Assembly (NCBI GenBank): GCA_002404895.1
Contig: DHKO01000056.1
Location: 1-22,638, forward strand
Length of the DNA: 22,638 nucleotides
Direction of reading: 5' to 3'
Source of the DNA: Treponema sp. UBA4692
GTDB lineage: Bacteria; Spirochaetota; Spirochaetia; Treponematales; Treponemataceae
Shown here: positions 1 to 7,937 of the stretch, one piece after another
Layout: the number at the start of each line of letters is the position of its first letter
How positions within the stretch are numbered: the first letter of the stretch is position 1
Notes under the pieces: generated by a model
Databases searched by the model: none
Seen by the model: only the letters and a program-made list of their open reading frames with translations
What the model was told of the DNA's origin: nothing
Program-made: the position numbers and the translations under genes

Positions 1-1214
1 TTCTGGAAAAGCTCGACCATCTCAACAAGAATTTTTCCGTTCTGATAAAAAAGCGTCTTGTTGTGAACGTCCTTAAAAGCAAAATCGTTGTTCGTGTAGA
101 ATTTCAGCTTTGTGATTGTGTTGTTAAGCTCTTTTTCAAGCTGCTCGCGGTTTTCTCCGAGCGAAGTTTTCAGGACATTTTTCACGTAGTCATCTGCCAC
201 ATAAAAAATTTCCTCCTTCATAAACTCTTTCATTCCGTAATGATGAAGCCGCTGAAGCCGATCCTGCATTGTCTGATAAGTGTCGGTGCCGCTCTTGTAC
301 TGAAAATCAACTTCCATGTCGTCAGTCTTTTTCTTCTCGTCGTAAAGCTTCGCGATAAAAAGCGCGATAAGGCGATTGAAAGCGTTTTCCTTGTCAGAGA
401 CGTTGTTGTGACGCAGAATCTCCTCAAACTGGTTCACGATTTTAGCGTCGCGCGTAAAGTCAGCAAGATTTTTCTTTTTGAGAGGAAGAACGCCGATGTC
501 ATAAGCGACAGTGTCATCGTTGAAAATTATATCGCCTAAGAATTTCTGTTCGTAAGTCTCTTTCCAGGCTTCAAAAAGCGACTTTGCGTTTGTGGCGTCC
601 TTGTAAAGCTTATATTTCGTGTCGTTTTTCTCGTCTTTTGAAAGTTCCACAAGGTTCGGGTCGTCGCTACAGTTCACTGTGGAAACTGATGTTATTATTT
701 TCCCGTTTTTTGAGTCTGAATCTGAAACAAAATCGCTTGCGTAGAGAATCAGCCATTTTGTCGCCTTTTCCTGCTCCCAGTAAGAAAAAAGCTGTCCGCC
801 GTCATCTTTCATATTTGAAAGCTCTTTTTTGTATTCTGAGCCGAAAGTCTTGCACTCGATTATGCAAAGATAAGGCGAGCCGTCTTTGTTTTTCACGCAA
901 ATGTCAGCCTTTCCGCTTTTTCCGCCGTGTCCGAGCGACCATCTAGGCTCAAGCTCGATATGCTCAGGGCGGTAGCCTTTCTCAAAAAGACGCGCAACAC
1001 ATTCAAAGACAACAAAATTCTCGTCGTGAAGAAAATTGCTCGTAGTTCCGTCGTTTACGGAAAAGCCTTTTTCCACAGGATAAATCAGTTTTCCATTTGC
1101 AAAGTCCGCCTTTAAAACGCAGCCGACATTTTCGAATTTCTTTTTATAAATATTGTTTTCTTGTGTAAATCCAAGATAAGTCAAGACATCAGCAAAATTT
1201 TCTTTAGTGAGCAT
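1..1214 (-). CDS. Restriction-modification type protein, HsdR-like nuclease N-terminus (partial, C-terminus beyond window)
   Basis: The frame is open from an ATG at 1214-1212 to the window edge, giving 404 codons of a longer protein. Residues about 1-165 look like the N-terminal nuclease domain of type I restriction R subunits. D104, E120 and K122 (in IIECK) form a PD-(D/E)xK site, and Q141-Y145 (QLFSY) matches the QxxxY motif of that nuclease family. Around residues 255-295 there is a helical stretch (EEILRHNN, NAFNRLIALFIAKLYDE) like the N-terminal domain of N6-adenine methylases. From memory, this order occurs in single-chain restriction-modification proteins in which an N6-methylase domain follows; that part is not visible here. 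No clear Shine-Dalgarno precedes the start. Family call fairly sure; exact type (I or IIG-like) open. Confidence 0.75.
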   Translation of the reverse strand, partial: MLTKENFADVLTYLGFTQENNIYKKKFENVGCVLKADFANGKLIYPVEKGFSVNDGTTSNFLHDENFVVFECVARLFEKGYRPEHIELEPRWSLGHGGKSGKADICVKNKDGSPYLCIIECKTFGSEYKKELSNMKDDGGQLFSYWEQEKATKWLILYASDFVSDSDSKNGKIITSVSTVNCSDDPNLVELSKDEKNDTKYKLYKDATNAKSLFEAWKETYEQKFLGDIIFNDDTVAYDIGVLPLKKKNLADFTRDAKIVNQFEEILRHNNVSDKENAFNRLIALFIAKLYDEKKKTDDMEVDFQYKSGTDTYQTMQDRLQRLHHYGMKEFMKEEIFYVADDYVKNVLKTSLGENREQLEKELNNTITKLKFYTNNDFAFKDVHNKTLFYQNGKILVEMVELFQ

Positions 1215-1364
1215 GATTCTTAGTTTAGATTAAAACGCGGGAATTTTCTATTAAGGACGATAAAATTGAAAAGGAAGGTTTTTCACAAAAGATGTCATTT
1301 CCGAATTTTAAGTGAGCAGAAAACTGCTCAATTTCGAAATCTGCTTTTTATAAGATGCAAAAAC
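1215..1364. other. Intergenic stretch with one small hairpin
   Basis: This is the first part of a 487-bp gap without a gene. It is AT-rich and holds the upstream region of the restriction gene, but I could not settle on a promoter. TGAGCAG at 1313-1319 and CTGCTCA at 1324-1330 form a perfect 7-bp stem with an AAAA loop. There is no T-run on either side, so it is not a convincing terminator. Confidence 0.5.
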
Positions 1365-1640
1365 AAAGCGGAATTCAGCATGACGGCATTCGTTTTGTTC
1401 TTCGTGCAATAAGAAAATATTCTGCGTGCAAATTCAAAATGCTAAGCGCACAAAAGGAAAATGTCGGGCGACCTATAAGAAAATATTCTGCGACCAATAA
1501 TAGAATCTTTTGCGCCTTATAAGAAAATTTTTTGCGTGCAAAAGGAAAATGTTCTGCGCAGAAAAACAAAATGTTTTATCCGATAAAACAAAATGTTCCG
1601 CGCCGAAAAACAGAATGTTTTACCCAGTAAAACAAAAAAG
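1365..1640. repeat. Degenerate tandem array with exact 22-bp period
   Basis: Units begin at 1365, 1387, 1409, 1431, 1453, 1475, 1497, 1519, 1541, 1563, 1585, 1607 and a partial one at 1629. The core, roughly AAAAT-R-TTCTGCG, recurs with no slip in phase: AAAAT or AGAAT starts at 1414, 1436, 1458, 1480, 1502, 1524, 1546, 1568, 1590 and 1612, each 22 bp apart. Units are diverged in sequence but locked in length. The first two units are weak; the first contains the dispersed motif ATTCAGCATG. Since 22 is not a multiple of 3, the array is unlikely to be coding. A-tracts spaced at about two helical turns would favour a bent DNA segment (inference). Confidence 0.8.
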
Positions 1641-1671
1641 CCGTGCGGCGCAAAAAACTGAGCCGCACGGC
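1631..1671 (-). terminator. Rho-independent terminator of the chemoreceptor-deoD-GNAT operon
   Basis: GCCGTGCGGC (1640-1649) and GCCGCACGGC (1662-1671) form a perfect 10-bp GC-rich stem with a 12-nt loop. Read on the minus strand, the stem is followed by TTTTTTGTT. It lies 31 bp past the GNAT stop codon. It abuts the 22-bp repeat array, whose last partial unit supplies the T-run. Confidence 0.88.
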
Positions 1672-1701
1672 AGAAAATCAACTTGTTGAAAACTAAAACT
1701 G

Positions 1702-2190
1702 TTACAATCCCGCGAGCTTTTTCATATTCTCTTCGCTAAAGTCAAAATAAGTTCTGCCTTTTTCTGTTTCCGCGCCGAGCTTTCCGTAATATTCGATTGA
1801 AGGAACATTAAAATCAAGCGCGCTCCACTCCATCGCCTTGTAGCCCTCGCCCAAAAGCTTTTTGCAGATATACGACAAAAAAGCCGTGCCGTAGCCTTTT
1901 CCGCGGTATTCCGACTTTATAAAAAGGTCTTCAAGATGGATTTTTCCGTGCGCGGAATAAGAGCCGTAAGTCGGATAGTAAATCGCGTATCCTACAACCT
2001 CTCCGCCGGCTTCAGCAAAAAGCGCGGTCGCGATTTTTCGCTCAAAAAGCCAGTATTTCATCTCCTCGTTTGTGCCTGTAACATCTTGAGGCCGTCTTTC
2101 ATGCTCGGCAAGCCCCAGAATAAGAGTGCGCAAAAGCGGAATTTCATTTTCTGTAACTTCACGGATTTTAAGATTCGATGCTTTTTCCAT
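1702..2190 (-). CDS. GNAT-family N-acetyltransferase, diamine acetyltransferase-like
   Basis: This 162-residue protein spans a single GNAT fold and has the usual family length. The acetyl-CoA-binding motif is R96-G-K-G-Y-G101, preceded by the strand IHLEDLFI (84-91). The later segment MEWSALDFNVPSIEYYGKLGA (120-140) matches the spermidine/spermine (SAT-like) branch, with Y134/Y135 at the usual general-acid position. It probably transfers acetyl from acetyl-CoA to a small amine in the cytoplasm; the exact substrate cannot be read from sequence. The start ATG lies 2 nt after the deoD stop, with a GGAAG Shine-Dalgarno inside the end of deoD, so it is the last gene of the operon. Confidence 0.87.
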   Translation of the reverse strand: MEKASNLKIREVTENEIPLLRTLILGLAEHERRPQDVTGTNEEMKYWLFERKIATALFAEAGGEVVGYAIYYPTYGSYSAHGKIHLEDLFIKSEYRGKGYGTAFLSYICKKLLGEGYKAMEWSALDFNVPSIEYYGKLGAETEKGRTYFDFSEENMKKLAGL

Positions 2191-2192
2191 TT

Positions 2193-2903
2193 TCAGTTGC
2201 TTCCTTCAATAATTGTCTCAAGCGCGATTTTCATCATATTTGTGAATGTGGTCTCGCGTTCCTTAGCTGTTGTCTCGCCGCCTTTCAAGATGTGGTCGCT
2301 TACAGTCATTATCGCCATTGCGCGCCTTTTGTACTGTGCCGCCAGCGTGAAAAGCTCCGCGCTTTCCATTTCAATTCCTTTTACGCCGTACTCTTTCCAT
2401 TTTTTCCAGTTTGAGTTGATGTCATAGAAAAAATCTGACGAGCAGACAGAGCCGACCGTGTATCTGATTCCCATTTTCTCCGCGATTTTATCGGCAGTTT
2501 TCACAAGATTGAAATCCGCAGCCGGAGCAAAATGAAGCGAGCCGAACCGCTGGTTCAAAAGGCAGGAGTCAGAACAAGCCGCATTCACGAGAATCGTGTC
2601 GCGAAGCTCCAAATCTTCCTGAATTGCGCCGCAAGTTCCCACGCGGATTGCTTTTTGAACGCCGTAATCCTTGAAAAGCTCTGTAACGTAGATTGAAAGA
2701 GACGGCTGCCCCATTCCAGTCCCCTGAACGCTCACAGGAACGCCCTTGTAAGTGCCTGTGTAGCCGAACATTCCGCGCACTTCATTGTAAAGCTTCGGAT
2801 TTTCAAGAAAGTTTTCCGCGATGAATTTTGCGCGGAGAGGGTCGCCCGGCAAAAGAACATTTTCTGCGATTGCGCCGACAGGCGCGTTGATATGTGTGCT
2901 CAT
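2193..2903 (-). CDS. deoD: Purine nucleoside phosphorylase, DeoD type
   Basis: The product has 236 residues, the normal length of hexameric bacterial PNPs. It phosphorolyses purine (deoxy)ribonucleosides to base plus (deoxy)ribose-1-phosphate for salvage. Conserved features are H4 at the subunit interface, the phosphate loop LPGDPLRAK (18-26) with G20 and R24, R43, RVGTCGAI (87-94), the sugar-binding EMES (178-181), the catalytic D203 in SDH, and R216 matching the E. coli arginine that assists it. An AGGAG Shine-Dalgarno lies at good spacing before the ATG. Only 15 bp separate it from the upstream chemoreceptor and 2 bp from the downstream acetyltransferase, so the three are probably co-transcribed. 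Confidence 0.95.
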   Translation of the reverse strand: MSTHINAPVGAIAENVLLPGDPLRAKFIAENFLENPKLYNEVRGMFGYTGTYKGVPVSVQGTGMGQPSLSIYVTELFKDYGVQKAIRVGTCGAIQEDLELRDTILVNAACSDSCLLNQRFGSLHFAPAADFNLVKTADKIAEKMGIRYTVGSVCSSDFFYDINSNWKKWKEYGVKGIEMESAELFTLAAQYKRRAMAIMTVSDHILKGGETTAKERETTFTNMMKIALETIIEGSN

Positions 2904-2918
2904 TTTTTTCTCCTAAAG

Positions 2919-4730
2919 TTATTTCTGTTTTTTAAATTTTATCTTTTTGCTCTTCTTTGTCTTGTCCAAGTTGATTCCAGTGGATTTCAGCGTAACTTCA
3001 GCTTTCTGCAGAAGGTTTTGTGAATTTTCCGCTGCCTCGGCGATTTCTTCCGCCATTTCTTTGTTTGAAACCATCATCAAGTCAAAACTAGAGCCGGATT
3101 TGTTCACAAGGTCGGTAAGACTCCGCAAATTTGAGTCGATTGTGCGGCCGAGCGTGTTCTGCTGCTCGATTGACTCAGACATTTCCTCAAAGTTCGCGTT
3201 TACATTCGCGCTGTTCTCGACAATCTCCTCAAAAGAAGAATGAACGGCTTCCGCGCTTGCAACCATTGAGTCAATCATCTTGTTCATGTCGCTGATTGCC
3301 TTCTCAACATTTTCTTCCTGGTCGCGGCTTTTTTCCGCAAGCTGGCGGATTGCAGTCGCGACAACCGCAAATCCCGCTCCAAGCTCGCCAGCGTGAGCCG
3401 CCTCAATCGCAGCGTTCAAGGCAAGCAAGTCGGTCTGCGAAGTAACGTCAGCAATCAAATTGTTTGCATCAACAAGACGCTTTGAACACTCGACAATTTG
3501 TGAAATATTGTCTTTTAGCGTTGAAATGTGCTCCTGTCCCGAACCAGAGCTTGATTCTAGAGCTTTCGCATTTCCAAGAGAATTTTTTCTTACGCTGTCC
3601 AAAACACGAAGCTGCGTCAAAAGCGTCTCAATGTGGCTTTCTGACTCCTCAATGCTCGCAGTCTGGTTGTCCAAAAGCTCGCCGTACTGCTCAAGCGATT
3701 TCACGTTCGAGTCAACATTTTTCTTTACGCTCGTAACAAATCCGTTCTGCTCAGACGCGCTTTCTTTTGTTGACTTTATGACAGAAGCCATTGACCGCAA
3801 GACTCTCCGGATAAAAACAGAATAAACCGTAATGCAGATTCCTGTAATAACCATCAAAAGCAGAACCATAAGCGCAAGGCTGTTTGTGAAAACGTCTGCG
3901 GCGGTGTAAGGCTTGTACATCACCATTGTCCAGTTGAGCGTGTTTATAGGATAAAAGAAATATTCGCCGTTTTTCGTTGAGAACGGCTGCGGAACATCTT
4001 TTATAAGCTCCTGCCCGTCAAGCTCCGGCAAAAGCTGGTCGATATAAACCTTGTCTTCCACATCAGACTTATTTAGAGAGCCTGTAACTTCGCCGTCCTC
4101 ATTGTAAAGATAGAGAACGTCGCTGTCTTTCAGCCCAAGGAAAACTGAATCAAAAACATTGTCGAGCGGAATTTTCGTTCCAGCAACTCCAACCGGCTCA
4201 TAGTCCGCATTTCTCACAACCGCGTTTATCCAAAGAAAAAGGCTTCCAAGAGCCGCATTGTAGTTGATGTTGAAATTGTAAGAGTCAGTGCGGTACATCG
4301 TCATATTGAACCAGTACTGGTCGCTGGCGTCCGGGTCTAGCGTGTAAAGATATTCCATATCGGAATAAAATTTATGGTCGGCAGCAGAAACCCAGAAAAT
4401 ATTCTCGCCTAAAAAAGAAGAGCTGTATTCCCTTAAATCATCAAAGGCGATGCTGCGCAAAGAAGCGTCTTCCGGGTTTTCCATATATTTTATGATTGAA
4501 GGGGATTTTGCCATCTGCTTTACAAGAGTCAGCTGCATTCCCAAATCTGATTCGAGCTGAAGCGTCTTTACTTCTTCCGTGTTCAGAAGATACTCGTGGG
4601 CTTCTTTGTTGAACATCCGGCGCGAGCCAAAAACAATAAGGCTCACGGAAATAAGAAGAACGAGCGCGATAAAAACGCCCGAAAAAATCTGAAATTTAGT
4701 TTTGTAGGTCAAGCTTTTGAAATCAAACAT
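2919..4730 (-). CDS. Methyl-accepting chemotaxis protein with periplasmic Cache-like sensor
   Basis: This 603-residue chemoreceptor has a first membrane helix (about 14-35), a large periplasmic region (about 36-283) resembling a double Cache domain, and a second membrane helix (about 285-308). The cytoplasmic part is a coiled coil. The conserved signalling tip is near 428-470: SQTDLLALNAAIEAAHAGE followed by GAGFAVVATAIRQLAEKS. It should signal through CheA/CheW to the flagella. I see no clear HAMP domain after the second helix, and the usual amino-acid-binding RxxWY signature of dCache is absent, so the ligand is open. The C-terminus is very basic (KSKKIKFKKQK). There is no Shine-Dalgarno; a promoter ends 6 nt before the ATG. 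First gene of the operon with deoD and a GNAT. Confidence 0.92.
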   Translation of the reverse strand: MFDFKSLTYKTKFQIFSGVFIALVLLISVSLIVFGSRRMFNKEAHEYLLNTEEVKTLQLESDLGMQLTLVKQMAKSPSIIKYMENPEDASLRSIAFDDLREYSSSFLGENIFWVSAADHKFYSDMEYLYTLDPDASDQYWFNMTMYRTDSYNFNINYNAALGSLFLWINAVVRNADYEPVGVAGTKIPLDNVFDSVFLGLKDSDVLYLYNEDGEVTGSLNKSDVEDKVYIDQLLPELDGQELIKDVPQPFSTKNGEYFFYPINTLNWTMVMYKPYTAADVFTNSLALMVLLLMVITGICITVYSVFIRRVLRSMASVIKSTKESASEQNGFVTSVKKNVDSNVKSLEQYGELLDNQTASIEESESHIETLLTQLRVLDSVRKNSLGNAKALESSSGSGQEHISTLKDNISQIVECSKRLVDANNLIADVTSQTDLLALNAAIEAAHAGELGAGFAVVATAIRQLAEKSRDQEENVEKAISDMNKMIDSMVASAEAVHSSFEEIVENSANVNANFEEMSESIEQQNTLGRTIDSNLRSLTDLVNKSGSSFDLMMVSNKEMAEEIAEAAENSQNLLQKAEVTLKSTGINLDKTKKSKKIKFKKQK

Positions 4731-4736
4731 ATTAAA

Positions 4737-4765
4737 ATTATCAGTTCAAATTTGAGAATTTGCAA
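4737..4765 (-). promoter_or_regulatory. Sigma70-type promoter of the chemoreceptor operon
   Basis: On the minus strand TTGCAA (4765-4760), a 17-bp spacer and GATAAT (4742-4737) make a good sigma70 match. Only 6 nt separate the -10 box from the ATG, so transcription would begin at or next to the start codon, consistent with the missing Shine-Dalgarno. Confidence 0.6.
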
Positions 4766-4777
4766 CCATTTTTGTTT

Positions 4778-5407
4778 TTAGCAGAAGAATACTCCAAAAA
4801 CCGCGCCTGCAAGAACAATAAAAACCGGGTGAAGCTTTGTCTTGAAAAGCACAAGCAGACACAAAAGATAGAAAACAAGGTTCACTGCGCTTACGACAAT
4901 TCCGCCCGACCAAGTTGAAATGCTTGCAGCCGCAAAAGTCGGCATAAAGACAAGCAAAGCCAAAATAATGATTTTTGCGGCGGCGACAGCGATAACGCCT
5001 GAAACCGCAGGGCGCAAAGTTGAGAAAGCCGCCTGAACGCCTTTCTTGTCAGAGAATTTTCCGAAAAATCTTGCAATCAGCATGATTGTTATGAGCGAAG
5101 GCATAACCTGCCCCACCGTTGTGATAAATCCGCCGAAAACGCCGTAAAGCTCTGTTCCAACGTAAGTGGCAAGGTTTATTCCGATTGGACCTGGAGTCGA
5201 TTCTGAAATCGCGACCATATTGAAGAATTTTTCTGTTGTAAGAAGATGAAGATTGTCAACGATTATCTGCTGGATAATCGTGATTCCGACTTGGCCGCCG
5301 CCGATTGTTATAAGTCCGATGTAAAAGAAAACCGCCACAAGGCAGAAAAGTCCGAGAAAAGTCTGTCCCTGAATTTCATTTATCAAAAAATTTGTAAAAT
5401 TTTCCAT
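4778..5407 (-). CDS. Chromate transporter family protein, second half-size subunit
   Basis: This 209-residue membrane protein is one CHR domain. The family signature is seen as an early GGG (IGLITIGGGQVG, about 24-35), then STPGPIGINLATYVG (67-81) and GQVMPS further on; several hydrophobic helices follow. Half-size CHR proteins work as pairs, and the partner lies just upstream with 1 bp between stop and start. The family is named for chromate efflux, but in anaerobes the natural substrate is uncertain. I chose the ATG at 5407 because it has AAGGA 8 nt before it; the frame runs open further upstream into the partner gene without a ribosome site. Confidence 0.88.
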   Translation of the reverse strand: MENFTNFLINEIQGQTFLGLFCLVAVFFYIGLITIGGGQVGITIIQQIIVDNLHLLTTEKFFNMVAISESTPGPIGINLATYVGTELYGVFGGFITTVGQVMPSLITIMLIARFFGKFSDKKGVQAAFSTLRPAVSGVIAVAAAKIIILALLVFMPTFAAASISTWSGGIVVSAVNLVFYLLCLLVLFKTKLHPVFIVLAGAVFGVFFC

Positions 5408-5408
5408 T

Positions 5409-5972
5409 TTATTTGTCCTTCTTAAAGTCTCCGAGGAAGCCAGCGATAATAACGCCCAAGAACGCGCTTCCCAAAATAATCCAGATTGTTCCGACATTCA
5501 AAACAAAAATCAAAAGGAACGAGATTACAAGCAAGATAAATCCGAAGAGATTTTTCACAGATTTTTTTGAGAACGTGTAGACCGCGTTTGTAAGGATTGC
5601 CGCAACTGCGACGTTGATTCCTTTCAGCGCGCGCTGAACCCACGCGATTTCAGCAAAGTTGTTTATAAAAAGCGCGATTATTGAAATTATGATAATCGAT
5701 GGAAGAACCATTCCGAAAGTCGCGATGCAGCCGCCCAAAACTTTTAGCCGCTTGTAGCCTGTGAAAGTCGCAACGTTCACAGCTATAATTCCCGGAGTTG
5801 ACTGCCCGATTGCGAACCAGTCCATAAGCTCCTCGCTCGTTGTCCAGCCGCGTTTTTCCACAAGCTCGCGCTCCAGAATTGGAAGCATAGCGATTCCGCC
5901 GCCGAAAGTGCAAAGCCCGACTTTAAACATGACAGAAAAAAGCTGCCACATTTCCTTTAATTTTTCTTTCAT
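5409..5972 (-). CDS. Chromate transporter family protein, first half-size subunit
   Basis: The 187-residue product is a single CHR domain. It has the motif VGLCTFGGGIAMLPILERELVEK near the N-terminus, then QSTPGIIAVNVATFTGYK and GMVLPS, and several hydrophobic helices. It is expected to form a heteromeric membrane transporter with the gene that follows at once. The start at 5972 is preferred over an upstream in-frame ATG at 6023, because AAGGAGT lies 7 nt before it while the upstream ATG has no ribosome site and would add a polar tail absent from the family. The two halves resemble each other, as expected from an old duplication. Substrate not certain. Confidence 0.88.
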   Translation of the reverse strand: MKEKLKEMWQLFSVMFKVGLCTFGGGIAMLPILERELVEKRGWTTSEELMDWFAIGQSTPGIIAVNVATFTGYKRLKVLGGCIATFGMVLPSIIIISIIALFINNFAEIAWVQRALKGINVAVAAILTNAVYTFSKKSVKNLFGFILLVISFLLIFVLNVGTIWIILGSAFLGVIIAGFLGDFKKDK

Positions 5973-6055
5973 TTTTAGACTCCTTAGAATCTCGCCAAAT
6001 CTTTCAAATTGACGTTTTTCCAATTTCCAGTTTTTTAACTTTCTAATCCTGATTT

Positions 6056-7711
6056 TTATCTGTTGTAAAGCCTTGAAAGCTCTTCAAGCCAAGATTTTAC
6101 TTTTTTTGATTTCGGACTTTCCTCAATCATATTTTTTTCAGCGCGCCAAGCCCAGTTTGAGCCGGAAGTTCCCGGAGCGTTCATTCTGCCCTCGTCCCCG
6201 ACGCAGTACAAATCCTGAAGCGGAATTATTGCAAACGAAGCCGTTGAAGAAAACGCAAGCCGAACAAGCGAGCGGCAAAGCTCGCCTGACTTTTGCATTG
6301 AACGCGCTTTCTCAACCGAAATTTTCTCGCCTTTTACATAGCTTGCCACAAGAGAAATCATCTCGTCGTTTAAAGTCGAAAACCAGCCCTGAGTCGTGTA
6401 ATTGTCGTGAGTTCCTGTGTAGCAGACGCAGTTTGTGTTTTCATAGGAATGCGGAAGAAAAGCGTTTTTCATTCCGCCAGCGTTGTATTCGTTTTTGTCG
6501 AACGCGAACTGCAAAATCTTCATGCCGGGGAATTCGCAGTCGTCGCGCAATTTTCTGACATCGTCTGTGATTTCGCCCAAATCCTCGGCGATTAAAGGCA
6601 AGTCGCCAAGCTCTTTTTTTACAGCGTCAAAAAATTCTTTTCCAGGACCTTTCTTCCATTCGCCGCCCACGGCGTTCTCGCTTCCAAACGGAATTGCCCA
6701 GTAAGTGTCGAAGCCCCGGAAATGGTCGATTCTAAGCCAGTCGAAAAGCTCAAGGCTTTTCTTGATTCTTAAAATCCACCATTCATAATTTGAAGTCTTC
6801 ATTTTTTGCCAGTCGTAAAGAGGATTTCCCCAAAGCTGGCCAGTCGCGCTGAAATAATCAGGAGGAACGCCGGCCACATTCTCAAACTCGCCGTTTCCGT
6901 CAATCTGAAAAAGATTCTGGTTTGCCCAGACATCGCTTGAGTCAGGAGAAACAAAAATCGGAATGTCGCCGATAATCTCGACATTTTTTGACTTTGCGTA
7001 TTCGTGAAGCTCTTTCCACTGCGTAAACGCGAAAAACTGAATCGCCTCGGTCTGCAAAAATTCTTCTGTGTGCGAATTTATCCATTTTTCAACTTCATTC
7101 TGGTCGTGCCGCGCAAGTTTTTCAGGCCAGAACGAAGTCCACGAGCCGTTCACATCTTGCTTTGTCTCCTCTCGAAGTTTTTGGGCTTTTTCATCATAAA
7201 AATTTTTGATGCTCATAAAAGCCGCGTAGTCTTTAAGCCAGAAAAGGTTTTCACGGCAGAACGAAAAGAAATTCGACTTTACCTCCACGATTTCATCAGA
7301 ATCAAGGGAAGAAAGTTCATTTTCGCCGTCAGGATTTGTAATCGCTTTCAGGAATTTATCCGCGATTTTTTTGAGCGCGCCGTTTTTCCAGAAAGTTACC
7401 GCGCCGTAATCAACCGCGCCTGATTTTTTTATCCATTTTGGAGGCTTTATGTCTTTTTTTGAAGCCCAGCCTTTGTCGCACAAATCCTCAAAATCTATCA
7501 GGAGCGGATTCAACGCGAAAGTCGAGAAAGACTGATAAGGACTGTCGCCGTAGCCGGTCGGACCAAGCGGCAAAACCTGCCAGAGAGAAATTTTGCTTTC
7601 ACAAAGAAAATTCACAAAGTCGAAAGCGCATCTTCCAAAAGTTCCGATTCCGTCAGAACACGGAAGAGACGTAACATGAAGCAAAACGCCGGCCTTTCTT
7701 GGTAATTTCAT
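6056..7711 (-). CDS. malQ: 4-alpha-glucanotransferase (amylomaltase)
   Basis: The protein has 551 residues, somewhat longer than the typical 500. It transfers alpha-1,4-glucan segments between maltodextrins in the cytoplasm, in starch and glycogen use. GH77 landmarks are all present: RKAGVLLHVTSLP near the N-terminus, WQVLPLGPTGYGDSPYQ (44-60), GDIPIFV (248-254), the nucleophile D329 in LRIDHFRG, the acid/base E376 in IAEDLG, and D436 in GTHDNYTT. A GGAG Shine-Dalgarno lies 7 nt before the ATG. It appears to be transcribed on its own: 226 bp of repeat-bearing spacer lies upstream and 83 bp downstream. No clear terminator was seen after its stop. Confidence 0.95.
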   Translation of the reverse strand: MKLPRKAGVLLHVTSLPCSDGIGTFGRCAFDFVNFLCESKISLWQVLPLGPTGYGDSPYQSFSTFALNPLLIDFEDLCDKGWASKKDIKPPKWIKKSGAVDYGAVTFWKNGALKKIADKFLKAITNPDGENELSSLDSDEIVEVKSNFFSFCRENLFWLKDYAAFMSIKNFYDEKAQKLREETKQDVNGSWTSFWPEKLARHDQNEVEKWINSHTEEFLQTEAIQFFAFTQWKELHEYAKSKNVEIIGDIPIFVSPDSSDVWANQNLFQIDGNGEFENVAGVPPDYFSATGQLWGNPLYDWQKMKTSNYEWWILRIKKSLELFDWLRIDHFRGFDTYWAIPFGSENAVGGEWKKGPGKEFFDAVKKELGDLPLIAEDLGEITDDVRKLRDDCEFPGMKILQFAFDKNEYNAGGMKNAFLPHSYENTNCVCYTGTHDNYTTQGWFSTLNDEMISLVASYVKGEKISVEKARSMQKSGELCRSLVRLAFSSTASFAIIPLQDLYCVGDEGRMNAPGTSGSNWAWRAEKNMIEESPKSKKVKSWLEELSRLYNR

Positions 7712-7937
7712 AAAATCTCCAATAAATTCTCAAGTTAGATTCAGCATGCAATTTTTGCAGCGAATACAGAATCGAAGCGAACTTGCGGACAAGCTCAAAT
7801 TCAGCATGGCAAAAAAGCGCGCCATTGCTGCCCCCAAACAGCTTATACTCGCTTTGTTTCGGAATCTGCAAAACAAAGATGCTTAACTCACACGCCATTT
7901 CTGAGTTTTATTCAAAATCCATATTCAGCATGCCGGT
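7712..7937. repeat. Spacer carrying three copies of the ATTCAGCATG repeat
   Basis: The 226-bp gap between malQ and manC holds ATTCAGCATG at 7739-7748, 7799-7808 and 7923-7932, all in the same orientation. It also has TCGGAATCT at 7859-7867, a motif shared with 10706-10714. CTTTGTTT (7852-7859) and AAACAAAG (7871-7878) form an 8-bp AT-rich stem. No coding potential of interest was seen. It looks like a cluster of degenerate intergenic repeat copies. Confidence 0.65.

Noticed and set aside
1312..1337. Hairpin TGAGCAG-AAAA-CTGCTCA as a terminator
   Set aside because: No T-run on either strand; no gene ends next to it.
1375..1569. Minus-strand open frame of 64 codons through the 22-bp array
   Set aside because: The 22-bp period shifts frame at each unit, there is no ribosome site, and composition simply follows the repeat.
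1365..1640. 22-bp array as a CRISPR locus
   Set aside because: Units are contiguous with no unique spacers, and no cas genes are near.
5408..5497. Longer start for the second chromate-transporter gene
   Set aside because: The extra 30 residues lie inside the upstream gene and have no ribosome site; the ATG at 5407 has AAGGA.
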